Part shown: positions 51,692 to 61,246 of the stretch, piece after piece
Numbering within the stretch: the first letter of the stretch is position 1
Layout of the letters: each line of letters begins with the position of its first letter
Assembly: GCA_050943735.1 (NCBI GenBank)
Contig: JBMNPT010000003.1
Span: forward strand, 183,343 to 247,342
Origin: JBMNPT01 sp050943735
GTDB taxonomy: Bacteria > Bacillota > Clostridia > Oscillospirales > RGIG577
Direction of reading: 5' to 3'
Length of the DNA: 64,000 bases
Made by a program: the position numbers and the translations under genes
Notes under the pieces: generated by a model
Databases searched by the model: none
What the model saw: the letters and a program-made list of their open reading frames with translations, nothing else
Told to the model about the DNA's origin: nothing

Positions 51692-53427
51692 AAACTGTGC
51701 TTCGTCAATTGGGACGTTACAAGCGTGACACTTTTTTCTGTATCGGCCTTACCACATTGGAAGTCATTATGGAAATTCTTTTGCCGTTCATTACAGCCAT
51801 CATCATCGACCAGGGACTGGAAGCAGCAAATCTATCAGTGGTGTACCGATATGGAATCATCATGGTATTGATGGCCTTTTTGAGTTTGATTTTTGCCGCT
51901 TTTGCCGGCAAATTTGCAGCCAGTGCCTCTTCGGGTCTGGCCGCCAATCTCCGGGAAGCCATCTATACCAACATCCAGACATTTTCCTTTTCCAACATCG
52001 ATAAATTCAGCGTACCTGGGCTGGTCACACGTATGACCACCGATATCACCAATGTGCAAAATGCTTTCATGATGCTGATTCGTGTGGCGGTCCGGTCGCC
52101 ATTGACACTGATTTTCAGCTATATCATGTGCTTGATTATCAGCCCAGCGCTGAGTCTCACCTTCCTCATCGCCGTAGTGTTTCTGGTGGTGGTGCTGGGC
52201 GCCATTATGGTGGTCACTATGAAGATCTTCAATCAGGTCTTCCGGAAATATGACGACTTGAATGCCAGTGTTCAGGAAAATATCTCCGCCATTCGCGTGG
52301 TAAAAGCCTTTGTCCGCGAAGATTTTGAAAATCAGAAATTTTTTGATTCCTCCTCCGGTCTTTGCCGTCTGTTTGTAAAAGCGGAAAGTCTGCTGGCTTT
52401 CAACCATCCCGCCATGATGGTTGCCATCTATTTCTGCATCATCGCCATTTCCTGGCTGGGTGCACAATTCATTGTGGGCGGTAGCATGAGTGCAGGCAAT
52501 CTCACCAGTTTGTTCAGCTATGTCATGGCCCTGCTGATGAGTTTGATGATGCTTTCCATGGTGGTGGTCATGATCAGCATGTCCATGGCCAGTATCCGCC
52601 GTATCAGTGAAGTTCTGCAGGAAACTCCTGATCTGCATAATCCCCAGGAACCAGTTTTCCAAGTGGCTGACGGCAGCATCGATTTTGATCATGTAAACTT
52701 TTCCTACAAACATGGCAGCGGCAAAAACGCGCTGTCCGACATTGACCTTCATATTCACTCAGGCGAAACCATCGGCGTCATCGGCGGTACCGGTTCCGGC
52801 AAGAGCAGTCTGGTCAATCTCATCTGCCGATTGTATGATACCGATTCCGGCAGTGTGCGGGTAGGTGGGCTGGATGTGCGCCAATATGATATGGAAGCCC
52901 TACGCAACCAGGTATCCGTAGTACTGCAAAAAAACACCCTGTTTTCCGGTACCATTTTGGAAAACCTCCGCTGGGGCAATCCTGAGGCCACCGAAGAAGA
53001 ATGTATTGCGGCCTGCAAAGCTGCCTGCGCGGATGAATTCATCGAACGGCTGCCTGACGGATACCACACGTACATTGAACGAGGTGGCTCCAATGTGTCC
53101 GGCGGACAAAAACAACGTCTGTGCATTGCTCGGGCATTGCTGAAAAAACCCAAAGTACTGATTCTGGACGATTCCACCAGTGCTGTTGACACCGCCACCG
53201 ACGCCAAGATTCGAGCGGCCTTTGCCAAGACCATTCCCGGTACCACCAAGATCATCATTGCCCAGCGCATCTCCAGTGTGGAAAATGCCGACCGGATTCT
53301 GGTGCTGGACAATGGCTGTATCAATGGATTTGATACCCATGAAAATCTGCTGAAAACCAATGCCATTTATCGAGAGATTTATGAATCTCAGGTCAAGGGC
53401 GGCGGCGACTTCGACCAGCCGGCTTGA
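51688..53427 (+). CDS. Heterodimeric ABC exporter subunit with degenerate ATPase site
   Basis: 579 residues. Six membrane helices (ABC_membrane type I exporter) occupy ~1-310, with the nucleotide-binding domain after. Walker A GGTGSGKSSLVNL and signature NVSGGQKQRLCIARAL are canonical, but Walker B reads VLILDDSTSAVD, with Asp in place of the catalytic Glu. This is the signature of the catalytically impaired half of heterodimeric exporters (BmrC/TM287 type). It pairs with the next gene. Confidence 0.93.
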   Translation: MKTVLRQLGRYKRDTFFCIGLTTLEVIMEILLPFITAIIIDQGLEAANLSVVYRYGIIMVLMAFLSLIFAAFAGKFAASASSGLAANLREAIYTNIQTFSFSNIDKFSVPGLVTRMTTDITNVQNAFMMLIRVAVRSPLTLIFSYIMCLIISPALSLTFLIAVVFLVVVLGAIMVVTMKIFNQVFRKYDDLNASVQENISAIRVVKAFVREDFENQKFFDSSSGLCRLFVKAESLLAFNHPAMMVAIYFCIIAISWLGAQFIVGGSMSAGNLTSLFSYVMALLMSLMMLSMVVVMISMSMASIRRISEVLQETPDLHNPQEPVFQVADGSIDFDHVNFSYKHGSGKNALSDIDLHIHSGETIGVIGGTGSGKSSLVNLICRLYDTDSGSVRVGGLDVRQYDMEALRNQVSVVLQKNTLFSGTILENLRWGNPEATEEECIAACKAACADEFIERLPDGYHTYIERGGSNVSGGQKQRLCIARALLKKPKVLILDDSTSAVDTATDAKIRAAFAKTIPGTTKIIIAQRISSVENADRILVLDNGCINGFDTHENLLKTNAIYREIYESQVKGGGDFDQPA

Positions 53428-53444
53428 AAGGAGGAACTCTTACT

Positions 53445-55331
53445 ATGAATCGCAAAAACACCGGCAACGCATCTACTTCGGTGTTGAACCGAGTCCTGCG
53501 TTACATGCTTCATTTCTATAAAATACCGTTTTTACTGGTGATCCTCTGTATCGTCATCTCCGCAATTGCTACCGTTGTCAGCGCAACCTTCCCTCAAACT
53601 CTGGTGGATGATTACATCACCCCCATGCTGGCTTCTGGCTCCACTGATTTCAGCGGACTTTTCACTGCACTGGTCAAACTGGCAGGTTTGTTGGCACTGG
53701 GTGTAATCGCAGCCTTCGCCTATAACCGCATCATGGTTTCCATCAGTCAGGGAACCATGCTACACCTGCGAAATGATCTATTTCAAAAAATGGAGGCTCT
53801 CCCCATTAAATATTTTGATACCCATGCCCATGGCGATATCATGTCAGTCTACACCAACGACGTAGACACCCTACGGCAACTGTTGAGCCAAAGCATTCCT
53901 CAAATCATCAACTCGGGTATCACCATGGCTGCCACCCTAATCACCATGCTTCTTCTCAATCCTGCACTTACGGTGATTTCTCTTCTCACCGCAGCTGTCA
54001 TGCTGCTGGTAACCGCCAATTTCTCCAAGCTCTCCGGTAAATACTATGTACAGCAGCAGCGTAATTTGGGCATTGTAGATGGTTTCATCGAAGAGATGCT
54101 GGACGGTCAGAAAGTCGTCAAGGTTTTCTGCCACGAGGAAGCCGCCAAAGCAGATTTTCGCAAAATCAACGAAGAATTGCGTGAAAGTGCTGACAAGGCC
54201 AATCGATATGCAAACCTGCTCATGCCCGTCAATGCCAACATCGGCTGGTTGAGTTACGCTTTAGTTTCCATTGTGGGAGCCATATTAGGGATTAACGGCC
54301 TGGCCGGTATCACGCTGGGCACTGTAGTTTCCTTTGTAGGACTGAACAAAAGCTTTACACAGCCCATTACGCAAATCAGCATGCAGGTCAACTTTGTGGT
54401 GACCGCAGCTGCTGGTGCACAGCGTGTTTTTGATCTGATGGACCAGCAGCCTGAAACCGACGAGGGATATGTGGAACTGGTCAATGCCCTGGAAAATGAT
54501 GCAGGACAATTGGAAGAAGCCAATGGACGCACCAACGTATGGGCCTGGAAACACCCGCACAAAGCCGACGGTACCGTCACCTATACCCGCCTTCAGGGCA
54601 ATGTGGTATTTGACGATGTGGACTTTGGATATGACGACAAAAAAATGGTTCTGCATGGCATCAGCCTGTGGGCCGAACCAGGACAGAAAATCGCCTTTGT
54701 GGGTGCCACCGGCGCTGGTAAAACCACCATCACCAACCTGATCAATCGTTTTTACGACATAGCAGACGGCAAAATCCGCTATGATGGAATTAACATCAAC
54801 AAAATCAAAAAGCCTGATTTGCGTCGTTCTCTGGGAATTGTATTGCAAGATACCCACCTCTTCACTGGCACCGTCATGGAAAACATCCGTTACGGAAACC
54901 TCAACGCTACCGATGAAGAGTGCATTGCAGCCGCCAAACTGGCCAATGCCGACAGTTTTATCCGCCGTCTTCCCGACGGGTATGACACGTTGCTCACCGG
55001 TGATGGAGGCAATCTCAGTCAGGGCCAGCGACAGCTACTGGCCATTGCCCGAGCCGCCGTAGCAGATCCGCCTGTACTCATTCTGGATGAAGCCACTTCT
55101 TCCATCGATACCCGGACTGAAAAACTGGTACAGGACGGCATGGATGCTCTGATGACAGGCCGAACCACCTTTGTCATCGCTCACCGGCTGAGCACTGTTC
55201 GAAATGCGGATTGCATCATGGTCATGGAGCAGGGACGGATTATTGAACGCGGCACCCACGACGAACTCATTGCCAAAAAGGGCAAGTATTATCAGCTTTA
55301 TACCGGAAATTTCGCAGAACAAACAGCCTGA
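53445..55331 (+). CDS. Heterodimeric ABC exporter subunit with canonical ATPase site
   Basis: 628 residues from the ATG at 53445 with AAGGAGG 11 bases upstream; a TTG earlier in frame overlaps that site. Membrane domain ~20-330, then an insertion of ~45 residues before the ATPase. Walker A GATGAGKTTITNL, signature LSQGQRQLLAIARAA (Q for G, typical of this partner), Walker B VLILDEATSSID with catalytic Glu. Together the two proteins would export drugs, lipids or peptides. Confidence 0.93.
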   Translation: MNRKNTGNASTSVLNRVLRYMLHFYKIPFLLVILCIVISAIATVVSATFPQTLVDDYITPMLASGSTDFSGLFTALVKLAGLLALGVIAAFAYNRIMVSISQGTMLHLRNDLFQKMEALPIKYFDTHAHGDIMSVYTNDVDTLRQLLSQSIPQIINSGITMAATLITMLLLNPALTVISLLTAAVMLLVTANFSKLSGKYYVQQQRNLGIVDGFIEEMLDGQKVVKVFCHEEAAKADFRKINEELRESADKANRYANLLMPVNANIGWLSYALVSIVGAILGINGLAGITLGTVVSFVGLNKSFTQPITQISMQVNFVVTAAAGAQRVFDLMDQQPETDEGYVELVNALENDAGQLEEANGRTNVWAWKHPHKADGTVTYTRLQGNVVFDDVDFGYDDKKMVLHGISLWAEPGQKIAFVGATGAGKTTITNLINRFYDIADGKIRYDGININKIKKPDLRRSLGIVLQDTHLFTGTVMENIRYGNLNATDEECIAAAKLANADSFIRRLPDGYDTLLTGDGGNLSQGQRQLLAIARAAVADPPVLILDEATSSIDTRTEKLVQDGMDALMTGRTTFVIAHRLSTVRNADCIMVMEQGRIIERGTHDELIAKKGKYYQLYTGNFAEQTA

Positions 55332-55346
55332 CAATTTCCACTATCT

Positions 55347-55379
55347 TCCCCATCACATCTCTGTGATGGGGATTTTTTT
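55347..55379 (+). terminator. Terminator after the ABC exporter operon
   Basis: 11-bp stem TCCCCATCACA/TGTGATGGGGA with TCTC loop, then seven T residues. Confidence 0.85.
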
Positions 55380-55418
55380 ATCCTTTTCTTAACCAACTTT
55401 TTACCCCTCTATGCTGGA

Positions 55419-55460
55419 AAAGCACAATTGTTTACAGTATATTGTAAACAATTGTGCTTT
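55419..55460. repeat. Perfect 18-bp inverted repeat upstream of the RpiR regulator
   Basis: AAAGCACAATTGTTTACA (55419-55436), a GTATAT centre, and its exact complement (55443-55460). There is no T-run after it, so it is not a typical terminator. Its position 128 bases before the RpiR-type gene makes it a candidate operator. Confidence 0.75.
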
Positions 55461-55488
55461 GGAGAGAATTCTCTTCCTACGCACAATG

Positions 55489-55562
55489 AAAAAAATTACA
55501 TGGAGATAGTCCAATCTGCATCATGCTGTTTCCGCAGATCAATTGATTTCTGTAATTTTTTT
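55489..55562 (+). promoter_or_regulatory. Potential branched RNA fold in the RpiR leader
   Basis: AAAAAAATTACA (55489-55500) pairs exactly with TGTAATTTTTTT (55551-55562), enclosing TGGA/TCCA (55501-55513) and ATCTGC/GCAGAT (55514-55539). The 3' arm ends in seven T residues just before the AAAGGAG of the regulator gene, so the fold might terminate transcription or mask the start. No known riboswitch family is recognised. Confidence 0.35.
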
Positions 55563-55587
55563 ACATCCGTAAAGGAGCTGGGATTTC

Positions 55588-56466
55588 ATGCAAAATAACA
55601 TACAAATTATCGACCGTATCAAAAGCACATACGCCACTCTGCGACCTTCCGAGCAACGTGTGGCCGACTATGTCCTCAACCACGTGGAACAATGTGCCAA
55701 ATCTACCATTGCAGAAATTGCACAGCACTCCCAGGTCAGTCAGCCCACTGTCATTCGGTTCATCAAAGCCCTGGGCATAGATCGTTATCGAAACTTCAAA
55801 TACGCCCTGCTGCGGGACGAGAAAAACTTCTCCACTCCCGCCTTTACTCACTTTGGTAATTTTGATCTAAAGCCCTGGGATCGATTGGAGGATCTGCCCC
55901 TCCGGGAAATTCAATCCACTCGCGAACTGTTGGAAGACACCTTAAAATTTCTGTCCCCCGAATCATTGCATCGAGCAACAGAAGCCCTTGCCTGTGCCAA
56001 TCTCATCAATATCTACAGTGTGGAAAATTCCTCTACCCCAGCCAATGATCTGCTGACCAAACTGACCTATCTGGGACTTCACTGCCAACTTCACACCGAT
56101 GCCTATTTACAACAAATCTCAGCCATCCACCTGAACCCCGGAGATGTTGCCATCGCCTTTTCTCATTCAGGCTATTCCATTGATACCGTAACCTCTTTGA
56201 AACTGGCCCGTAAGGCCGGCGCCACTACCATTGCTGTCACCAGTGTCAAAACCTCTCTCCTCCCCCGTTACGCCGATATCTGTCTTTGTGCCGGCAGTGA
56301 AAAATCCGTTATTTACGGCTCTGCTATTTTTTCCCGTATTCCTGATCTGGCAGTGGTGGATTTGCTATATATGGGGATTATTCAAAGTGATTATGAACGT
56401 TTTTCCCGCAATCTGGACAAAAGCGGCGCTGTAATCGCCAATCGTGGTTACCCTGCCGAAACCTGA
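55588..56466 (+). CDS. MurR/RpiR family transcriptional regulator of the phosphonate island
   Basis: 292 residues. The N-terminal HTH_6 domain (about 1-77) includes LRPSEQRVADYVLNH and SQVSQPTVIRFIKALG. A SIS domain (about 130-270) has INIYSVENSSTPANDLL and VAIAFSHSGYSIDTVTSLK, the phosphosugar-binding loops. RpiR regulators usually sense sugar phosphates; next to 2-AEP genes it may sense a pathway phosphonate, which is inference. Phosphonate operons more often carry GntR or LysR regulators. Confidence 0.9.
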   Translation: MQNNIQIIDRIKSTYATLRPSEQRVADYVLNHVEQCAKSTIAEIAQHSQVSQPTVIRFIKALGIDRYRNFKYALLRDEKNFSTPAFTHFGNFDLKPWDRLEDLPLREIQSTRELLEDTLKFLSPESLHRATEALACANLINIYSVENSSTPANDLLTKLTYLGLHCQLHTDAYLQQISAIHLNPGDVAIAFSHSGYSIDTVTSLKLARKAGATTIAVTSVKTSLLPRYADICLCAGSEKSVIYGSAIFSRIPDLAVVDLLYMGIIQSDYERFSRNLDKSGAVIANRGYPAET

Positions 56467-56467
56467 G

Positions 56468-56516
56468 GCACGCTGATTCTTGTACTATTTTTACAAGAGT
56501 CAGCGTGCTATTTTTG
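56468..56516 (+). terminator. Terminator between the RpiR gene and the transporter operon
   Basis: GCACGCTGA/TCAGCGTGC outer stem and CTTGT/ACAAG inner stem, followed by TATTTTTGTG. It overlaps the end of the regulator gene by none and starts 2 bases after its stop. Downstream (56552-56630) TTGACT and TATCAT, with a CCGCC/GGCGG dyad, may form the next promoter and operator, but the 21-base spacing is poor. Confidence 0.6.
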
Positions 56517-56654
56517 TGTTTTTAACCTATTGATTACCTAAACTTAAATTTTACTTGACTGTACTACCAAAGGAAGTTTGCTATCATAAATGCAGCCGCC
56601 CGGAAAACAGGCGGTACAACTGGACACCAGCCGATGAAAGGAGCGGTTTCATTT

Positions 56655-57425
56655 ATGTTAGAGTTAAACCACGTGCAAAAAGCCTTTGACGGAGTGCCTG
56701 TGCTACAGGACATTTCTCTTCAGGTGGAAGACGGAGAGATTGTCTCCATTCTGGGACCTTCGGGCTGCGGCAAAACCACACTGCTCAATTTGATCCTGGG
56801 CATTGTGGATGTGGATGGCGGACAAATCCTCTACAATCAGGAGGATCTCACCCACACCGCTATGGAAAAACGTGGATTCAATATTGTATTTCAGGACTAT
56901 GCCCTTTTTCCCAATCTGAATGTTCTGCAAAATATCACCTATGGCCTGCGGAATAAACCCGGTGTTTCTTCCAAAGAAGAGGTGCATGAACTCATTGATC
57001 TTCTGGGATTGCGGGAACATCTCACCAAACGAATTGACCAGCTGTCCGGCGGTCAGAAGCAGCGGGTGGCACTGGCCCGCACCCTGGTGATGAAGCCCCG
57101 AATTTTACTGCTGGATGAACCGCTTTCCGCATTGGATGGCGTAATCAAGGAATCCATCAAGAGTCGGATCAAGACCATTGCCCGGGAATATCATCTGACC
57201 ACCATCATCGTAACCCACGATCCGGAAGAAGCTCTTACTCTGTCTGACCGGGTGCTCATCATCAATCAAGGACGAATCTCCCAATATGCCAAACCGGAAG
57301 AAATTGTCCACTCTCCCACCAATGACTTCGTACGGAAATTCATCCTCAATCAATTGGAAATCAAGCGCAACAACATCTATGCCCTGTTTGGCGAACTGCC
57401 CAAACTGGCTGCCGATCCGGCATAA
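56655..57425 (+). CDS. 2-aminoethylphosphonate ABC transporter ATP-binding protein (predicted)
   Basis: 256 residues from the ATG at 56655, 11 bases after AAAGGAG. Walker A LGPSGCGKTTLLNL, signature QLSGGQKQRVALARTL, Walker B ILLLDEPLSALDGV, and H-loop IIVTHDPEEALTLSDR. It is of the iron/thiamine/putrescine-type importer group used by 2-AEP systems. Substrate assignment rests on the downstream phnW and phnX genes. Confidence 0.88.
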   Translation: MLELNHVQKAFDGVPVLQDISLQVEDGEIVSILGPSGCGKTTLLNLILGIVDVDGGQILYNQEDLTHTAMEKRGFNIVFQDYALFPNLNVLQNITYGLRNKPGVSSKEEVHELIDLLGLREHLTKRIDQLSGGQKQRVALARTLVMKPRILLLDEPLSALDGVIKESIKSRIKTIAREYHLTTIIVTHDPEEALTLSDRVLIINQGRISQYAKPEEIVHSPTNDFVRKFILNQLEIKRNNIYALFGELPKLAADPA

Positions 57426-57434
57426 GAGGTTCCC

Positions 57435-59069
57435 ATGACCAGAAAAAATTGGGAGCTTCGGCTCATTTTCCTACTCATTACGGCACTGTTTATTTCCTTT
57501 TTAGCGGCCCCCATTGTCATTCTTCTGGGCAAGTCCCTTTGGAATGGAGGATTCACTCTGGAGTTTTACCACTCAGTGGTATCTCAAAAGGGATTTCTTC
57601 CTGCTTTGGGAAATAGCTTTACAGTGGCTTCCGCCGCAGCCATTGTAGCGACTGTTCTGGCGTTTTGTATGGCTTATGCCTGCCATTACACCCGTCTCCC
57701 CCGCTGGTCAAAACAATTGATCAGCGCCATCGCCACACTGCCCATGTTTCTGCCCACCATCACATATGGTTTTGCCATTATCTACTCTTTTGGCAAACAG
57801 GGTTTGTTGACCCGTCTGTTGGGCAGCCAGTTTTTTGACATCTACGGCTTTGGCGGTCTGCTGGTAGGATATGTAATTTACACCATTCCGGTTGCTTTTC
57901 TCCTCATTCACAACACCATGGATTTTGTGGACAAAAAAACCATGATTGTATCAAAAGTGATGGGAGACCGGCATCTGTCCACCTTCTGGATCGCTATTTT
58001 TCGTCCCCTGTTAGGCACTCTTGCAGGTGCTTTCATTCAGGCTTTCTTCCTCTGCTTTACCGATTTTGGCATTCCGGCCTCTGTAGGCGGAGGATATGAG
58101 GTAATCGCCACTCTACTATACAACCAAATGCTGGGGGGCATTCCAGATTTCAACCGAGGAGCTGTCATCGCCATGATCATGCTCATTCCCTCCATCGGCA
58201 GCATCTGCATCCTCCAATTGCTGGAACGCTTCAACATCCGTTACAATCGCATCTCCAATGCGGACCTGCGGAAAAATCCTCTGCGAGATGTCAGTTGGGG
58301 AGCTCTCAGTACTGTTATTTCAGTAGCCATTTTATCCATCTTCGCCGTCATTTTTGTGGTGCCTCTGGTGGAGGAATGGCCTTACAAAACTGGCTTCTCT
58401 CTGGAGCATTTCATCTCTGTATTTACCGACAGTGAGCTTTTGACCGTATACTGGCACTCCCTCTCCATGGCGCTGCTCACCGCTCTGCTAGGTACACTGA
58501 TTGCCTATGGAGCCGCTCTCATCACCGCCCGCAGTTCATTGGGGCATGGGTACAAACGAACGGTGGAAAGCATTGCACTAATCACCAACGCCATCCCTGG
58601 AATGGTACTGGGTGTTGCCTATCTGTTCCTGTTTTCAGGCACCAGCCTGCAAAATACTCTGCTGCTGATGATTTTGTGCAACATCGTACATTACTTTTCC
58701 ACTCCCTATCTAATGATGAAAAATTCGCTGTCCAAAATGAACGCGGGATGGGAAACCACCGCTATGCTCATGGGCGACAGCTGGATCAAAACCATTTTGC
58801 GTGTGGTCACTCCCAACGCCATGTCCAGCTTGATTCAGGTTTTCAGCTACTACTTCATCAATTCCATGGTCACCATCAGTGCTTTGATTTTCATTGCAGG
58901 CGCCCGTACCATGGTGCTGACCACCATGATCAAGCAATTACAATACGTCAATCGTTTCAATGAGGTTTTTGTCCTCTCTCTGCTCATTCTGGGCACCAAC
59001 CTGCTGGCCAAAGCCATATTTGGCTGGCTCGCCAATCGGAAAACCTCCCGTTCCCCAAGGCGCGGGTGA
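57435..59069 (+). CDS. 2-aminoethylphosphonate ABC transporter permease, fused double-domain (predicted)
   Basis: 544 residues with about twelve membrane helices, a duplication of two permease units. Each half carries an EAA-like loop (KVMGDRHLSTFWIAIFRPL near 175 and AMLMGDSWIKTILRVVTPN near 450). Fused permeases of this FbpB/ThiP type serve iron, thiamine and 2-AEP importers with a single gene instead of two. It starts 9 bases after the ATPase stop, with GAGG just upstream. Confidence 0.88.
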   Translation: MTRKNWELRLIFLLITALFISFLAAPIVILLGKSLWNGGFTLEFYHSVVSQKGFLPALGNSFTVASAAAIVATVLAFCMAYACHYTRLPRWSKQLISAIATLPMFLPTITYGFAIIYSFGKQGLLTRLLGSQFFDIYGFGGLLVGYVIYTIPVAFLLIHNTMDFVDKKTMIVSKVMGDRHLSTFWIAIFRPLLGTLAGAFIQAFFLCFTDFGIPASVGGGYEVIATLLYNQMLGGIPDFNRGAVIAMIMLIPSIGSICILQLLERFNIRYNRISNADLRKNPLRDVSWGALSTVISVAILSIFAVIFVVPLVEEWPYKTGFSLEHFISVFTDSELLTVYWHSLSMALLTALLGTLIAYGAALITARSSLGHGYKRTVESIALITNAIPGMVLGVAYLFLFSGTSLQNTLLLMILCNIVHYFSTPYLMMKNSLSKMNAGWETTAMLMGDSWIKTILRVVTPNAMSSLIQVFSYYFINSMVTISALIFIAGARTMVLTTMIKQLQYVNRFNEVFVLSLLILGTNLLAKAIFGWLANRKTSRSPRRG

Positions 59070-59110
59070 GTCAATACAACGAAAAGAGAAACAGAAAGGA
59101 AACGTGAAGT

Positions 59111-60109
59111 ATGAACACAAAACAGTATCTGGCCCTGGGCCTCTCTCTCGCACTGACTGCTACCGGCATCACTGGCTGTTCCGTCAATGGCAGCAATACC
59201 TCTGGTGAAGAACAGGTAGTCATCTACTCCAACGCAGACGAAGAAGCCATTTTGGCTATGGAAAACGCTCTGAAAGCCAATGGCTATGAAGGAAAATACA
59301 TCATCCAAACCTATGGCACTTCTGAACTGGGCGGCAAGCTGCTGGCAGAGGGCACCAATCTGGAAGCGGATATGGTCACCATGAGTACTTTCTATCTGCA
59401 GAGTGCTCAGGACCAGAACAATATGTTTTTGCCGCTGGAATTTGATGTGAATACCCTGGAGCCGGTACCCGATTACACCGCTCCCATCACCTCACAGGAA
59501 GGTGCCATCATTCTCAACACCGAATTGATGGCCTCGGAAGGACTCCCCACTCCCACTTCACTGAAAGACCTGACCGATCCGGTCTACGCGGGACAAATTG
59601 CTGTCACCGACATTCTCTCCTCTTCCACTGCCTGGCTTTTGATTCAAGCACTGGTGGATGCCTATGGGGATGCAGAAGCAGAACAGGTGTTGGCAGGCAT
59701 TTATGACAACGCCGGCGCTCACATTGAAACCTCCGGTTCCGGTCCTTTGAAGCTGTGCCGCGCGGGAGAAGTTGCCATCGGTTTCGGCCTGCGCCATCAG
59801 GCTGTAGCGGATAAAAAAGACTCCATGCCCATTGACTATGTAGACCCCACAGAGGGAAACTTCTCTCTCACTGAATCGGTTGCAGTTTTGGATAAGGGGG
59901 ATGCCTCCAATCCTCTGGCTATGGAAATGGCTCAGTGCATCATTGAAAATGCCCGGGAAGAATTGATTCAATCCTACCCCAATCCCCTCTACGAAGGAGA
60001 AACTGCTGACCCCTCCAATCAGTCCACCTATCCCAGCGTATTTGGCGAACCTCTGACCTTTGACCTGTTCCAGGCACATCAGGAACTCTCTGAACGTGCC
60101 AAAGGGTAA
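59111..60109 (+). CDS. 2-aminoethylphosphonate ABC transporter substrate-binding lipoprotein (predicted)
   Basis: 332 residues, periplasmic-binding family 1/iron-type fold. The signal peptide ends in a lipobox (ATGITGCSV). VVIYSNADEEAILAMENAL, DMVTMSTFYLQSAQ and TSGSGPLKLCRAGEVAIGFGLRH mark the ligand-binding cleft. It is placed between the permease and phnW with AGAAAGGAAACG before the ATG, so it is the predicted receptor for 2-AEP. Confidence 0.88.
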   Translation: MNTKQYLALGLSLALTATGITGCSVNGSNTSGEEQVVIYSNADEEAILAMENALKANGYEGKYIIQTYGTSELGGKLLAEGTNLEADMVTMSTFYLQSAQDQNNMFLPLEFDVNTLEPVPDYTAPITSQEGAIILNTELMASEGLPTPTSLKDLTDPVYAGQIAVTDILSSSTAWLLIQALVDAYGDAEAEQVLAGIYDNAGAHIETSGSGPLKLCRAGEVAIGFGLRHQAVADKKDSMPIDYVDPTEGNFSLTESVAVLDKGDASNPLAMEMAQCIIENAREELIQSYPNPLYEGETADPSNQSTYPSVFGEPLTFDLFQAHQELSERAKG

Positions 60110-60136
60110 TTTTATTCAGAAAGGAATCGTAACAAT

Positions 60137-61246
60137 ATGACAAACACATACAAACTATTGACCCCAGGTCCTCTGACCACCACCGATACAGTCAAACAGG
60201 AAATGCTCACTGACCGCTGCACCTGGGATGATGACTATAAGGCCATCACCCAAAAAATACGCAAACAGCTGCTGGCTCTGGGGCATTTGTCAGAAGAGCG
60301 CTATACCGCTGTACTGATGCAAGGCAGCGGAACCTTTGGTGTGGAAAGCGTCCTTTCCAGTGTGGTAGGTGACCAGGATAAAGTGCTGATTTGTTCCAAT
60401 GGAGCGTACGGCGAACGCATGACCCACATCTGCGATCACAGCCGCATTCCCTATGTACACTATGCCCAGCCGTACAATCAAATCCCTGACGCAACCCGGG
60501 TAGCTCAAATGCTGCAGCAAGATCCCTCCATCACCCACGTGGCCATGGTACACAGCGAAACCACCAGCGGCCTGCTCAACGACATTCAGTCTGTGGGAAA
60601 AGTGGTACAAGCCGCCGGCCGTACCTTTATTGTGGATGCCATGTCCTCCTTTGGCGGTATGGATATTCCAGTAGAGGATTGGGGCATTGATTTTCTGGTA
60701 TCCAGCGCCAACAAATGCATTCAAGGCGTACCCGGTTTCTCTTTTGTGCTCTGCCGTCGGGAAAAGCTGTTGGCCAGTGAAGGAAAAGCCCGTTCCCTCT
60801 CCCTGGATTTACTGGATCAGTGGAAATGCATGGAAAAGGATGGGAAATGGCGCTTTACCTCTCCCACTCATGTGGTGCTGGCTTTCTCCCGGGCTTTGGA
60901 TGAATTGGCAGCGGAAGGTGGTATTCCCGCCCGCCATCGCCGGTATGTGAAAAACAACCAGCTCCTCATCCAAAAAATGCAGCAGCTGGGATTTTCCACC
61001 TATGTGGACAGCCAGCATCAGGGCCCCATCATCACCACTTTCTTTTATCCTGCCGGAGTATCCTTCCAATTTTCTGAATTCTACAATTACATCAAAGCTC
61101 GGGGCTATGCCATCTATCCTGGAAAGCTCACCCAGCTGGACACCTTCCGCATTGGAAACATCGGCGAAATCTATCCGGAAGACATCCAGAAACTGACGGA
61201 CATCATTGCTGAATTTCTCAGCGCTAGAAAGGAGAATATCGCATGA
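60137..61246 (+). CDS. phnW: 2-aminoethylphosphonate-pyruvate aminotransferase
   Basis: 369 residues, PLP class V aminotransferase of usual PhnW length. LLTPGPLTTTDTVKQEMLTDRCTWDDDY is the PhnW N-terminus, VLMQGSGTFGVESVL the cofactor loop, VDAMSSFGGMDIP the PLP Asp, and SSANKCIQGVPGFSF the PLP lysine. It transfers the amino group of 2-AEP to pyruvate, giving phosphonoacetaldehyde and alanine. It overlaps phnX by four bases. Confidence 0.95.
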   Translation: MTNTYKLLTPGPLTTTDTVKQEMLTDRCTWDDDYKAITQKIRKQLLALGHLSEERYTAVLMQGSGTFGVESVLSSVVGDQDKVLICSNGAYGERMTHICDHSRIPYVHYAQPYNQIPDATRVAQMLQQDPSITHVAMVHSETTSGLLNDIQSVGKVVQAAGRTFIVDAMSSFGGMDIPVEDWGIDFLVSSANKCIQGVPGFSFVLCRREKLLASEGKARSLSLDLLDQWKCMEKDGKWRFTSPTHVVLAFSRALDELAAEGGIPARHRRYVKNNQLLIQKMQQLGFSTYVDSQHQGPIITTFFYPAGVSFQFSEFYNYIKARGYAIYPGKLTQLDTFRIGNIGEIYPEDIQKLTDIIAEFLSARKENIA

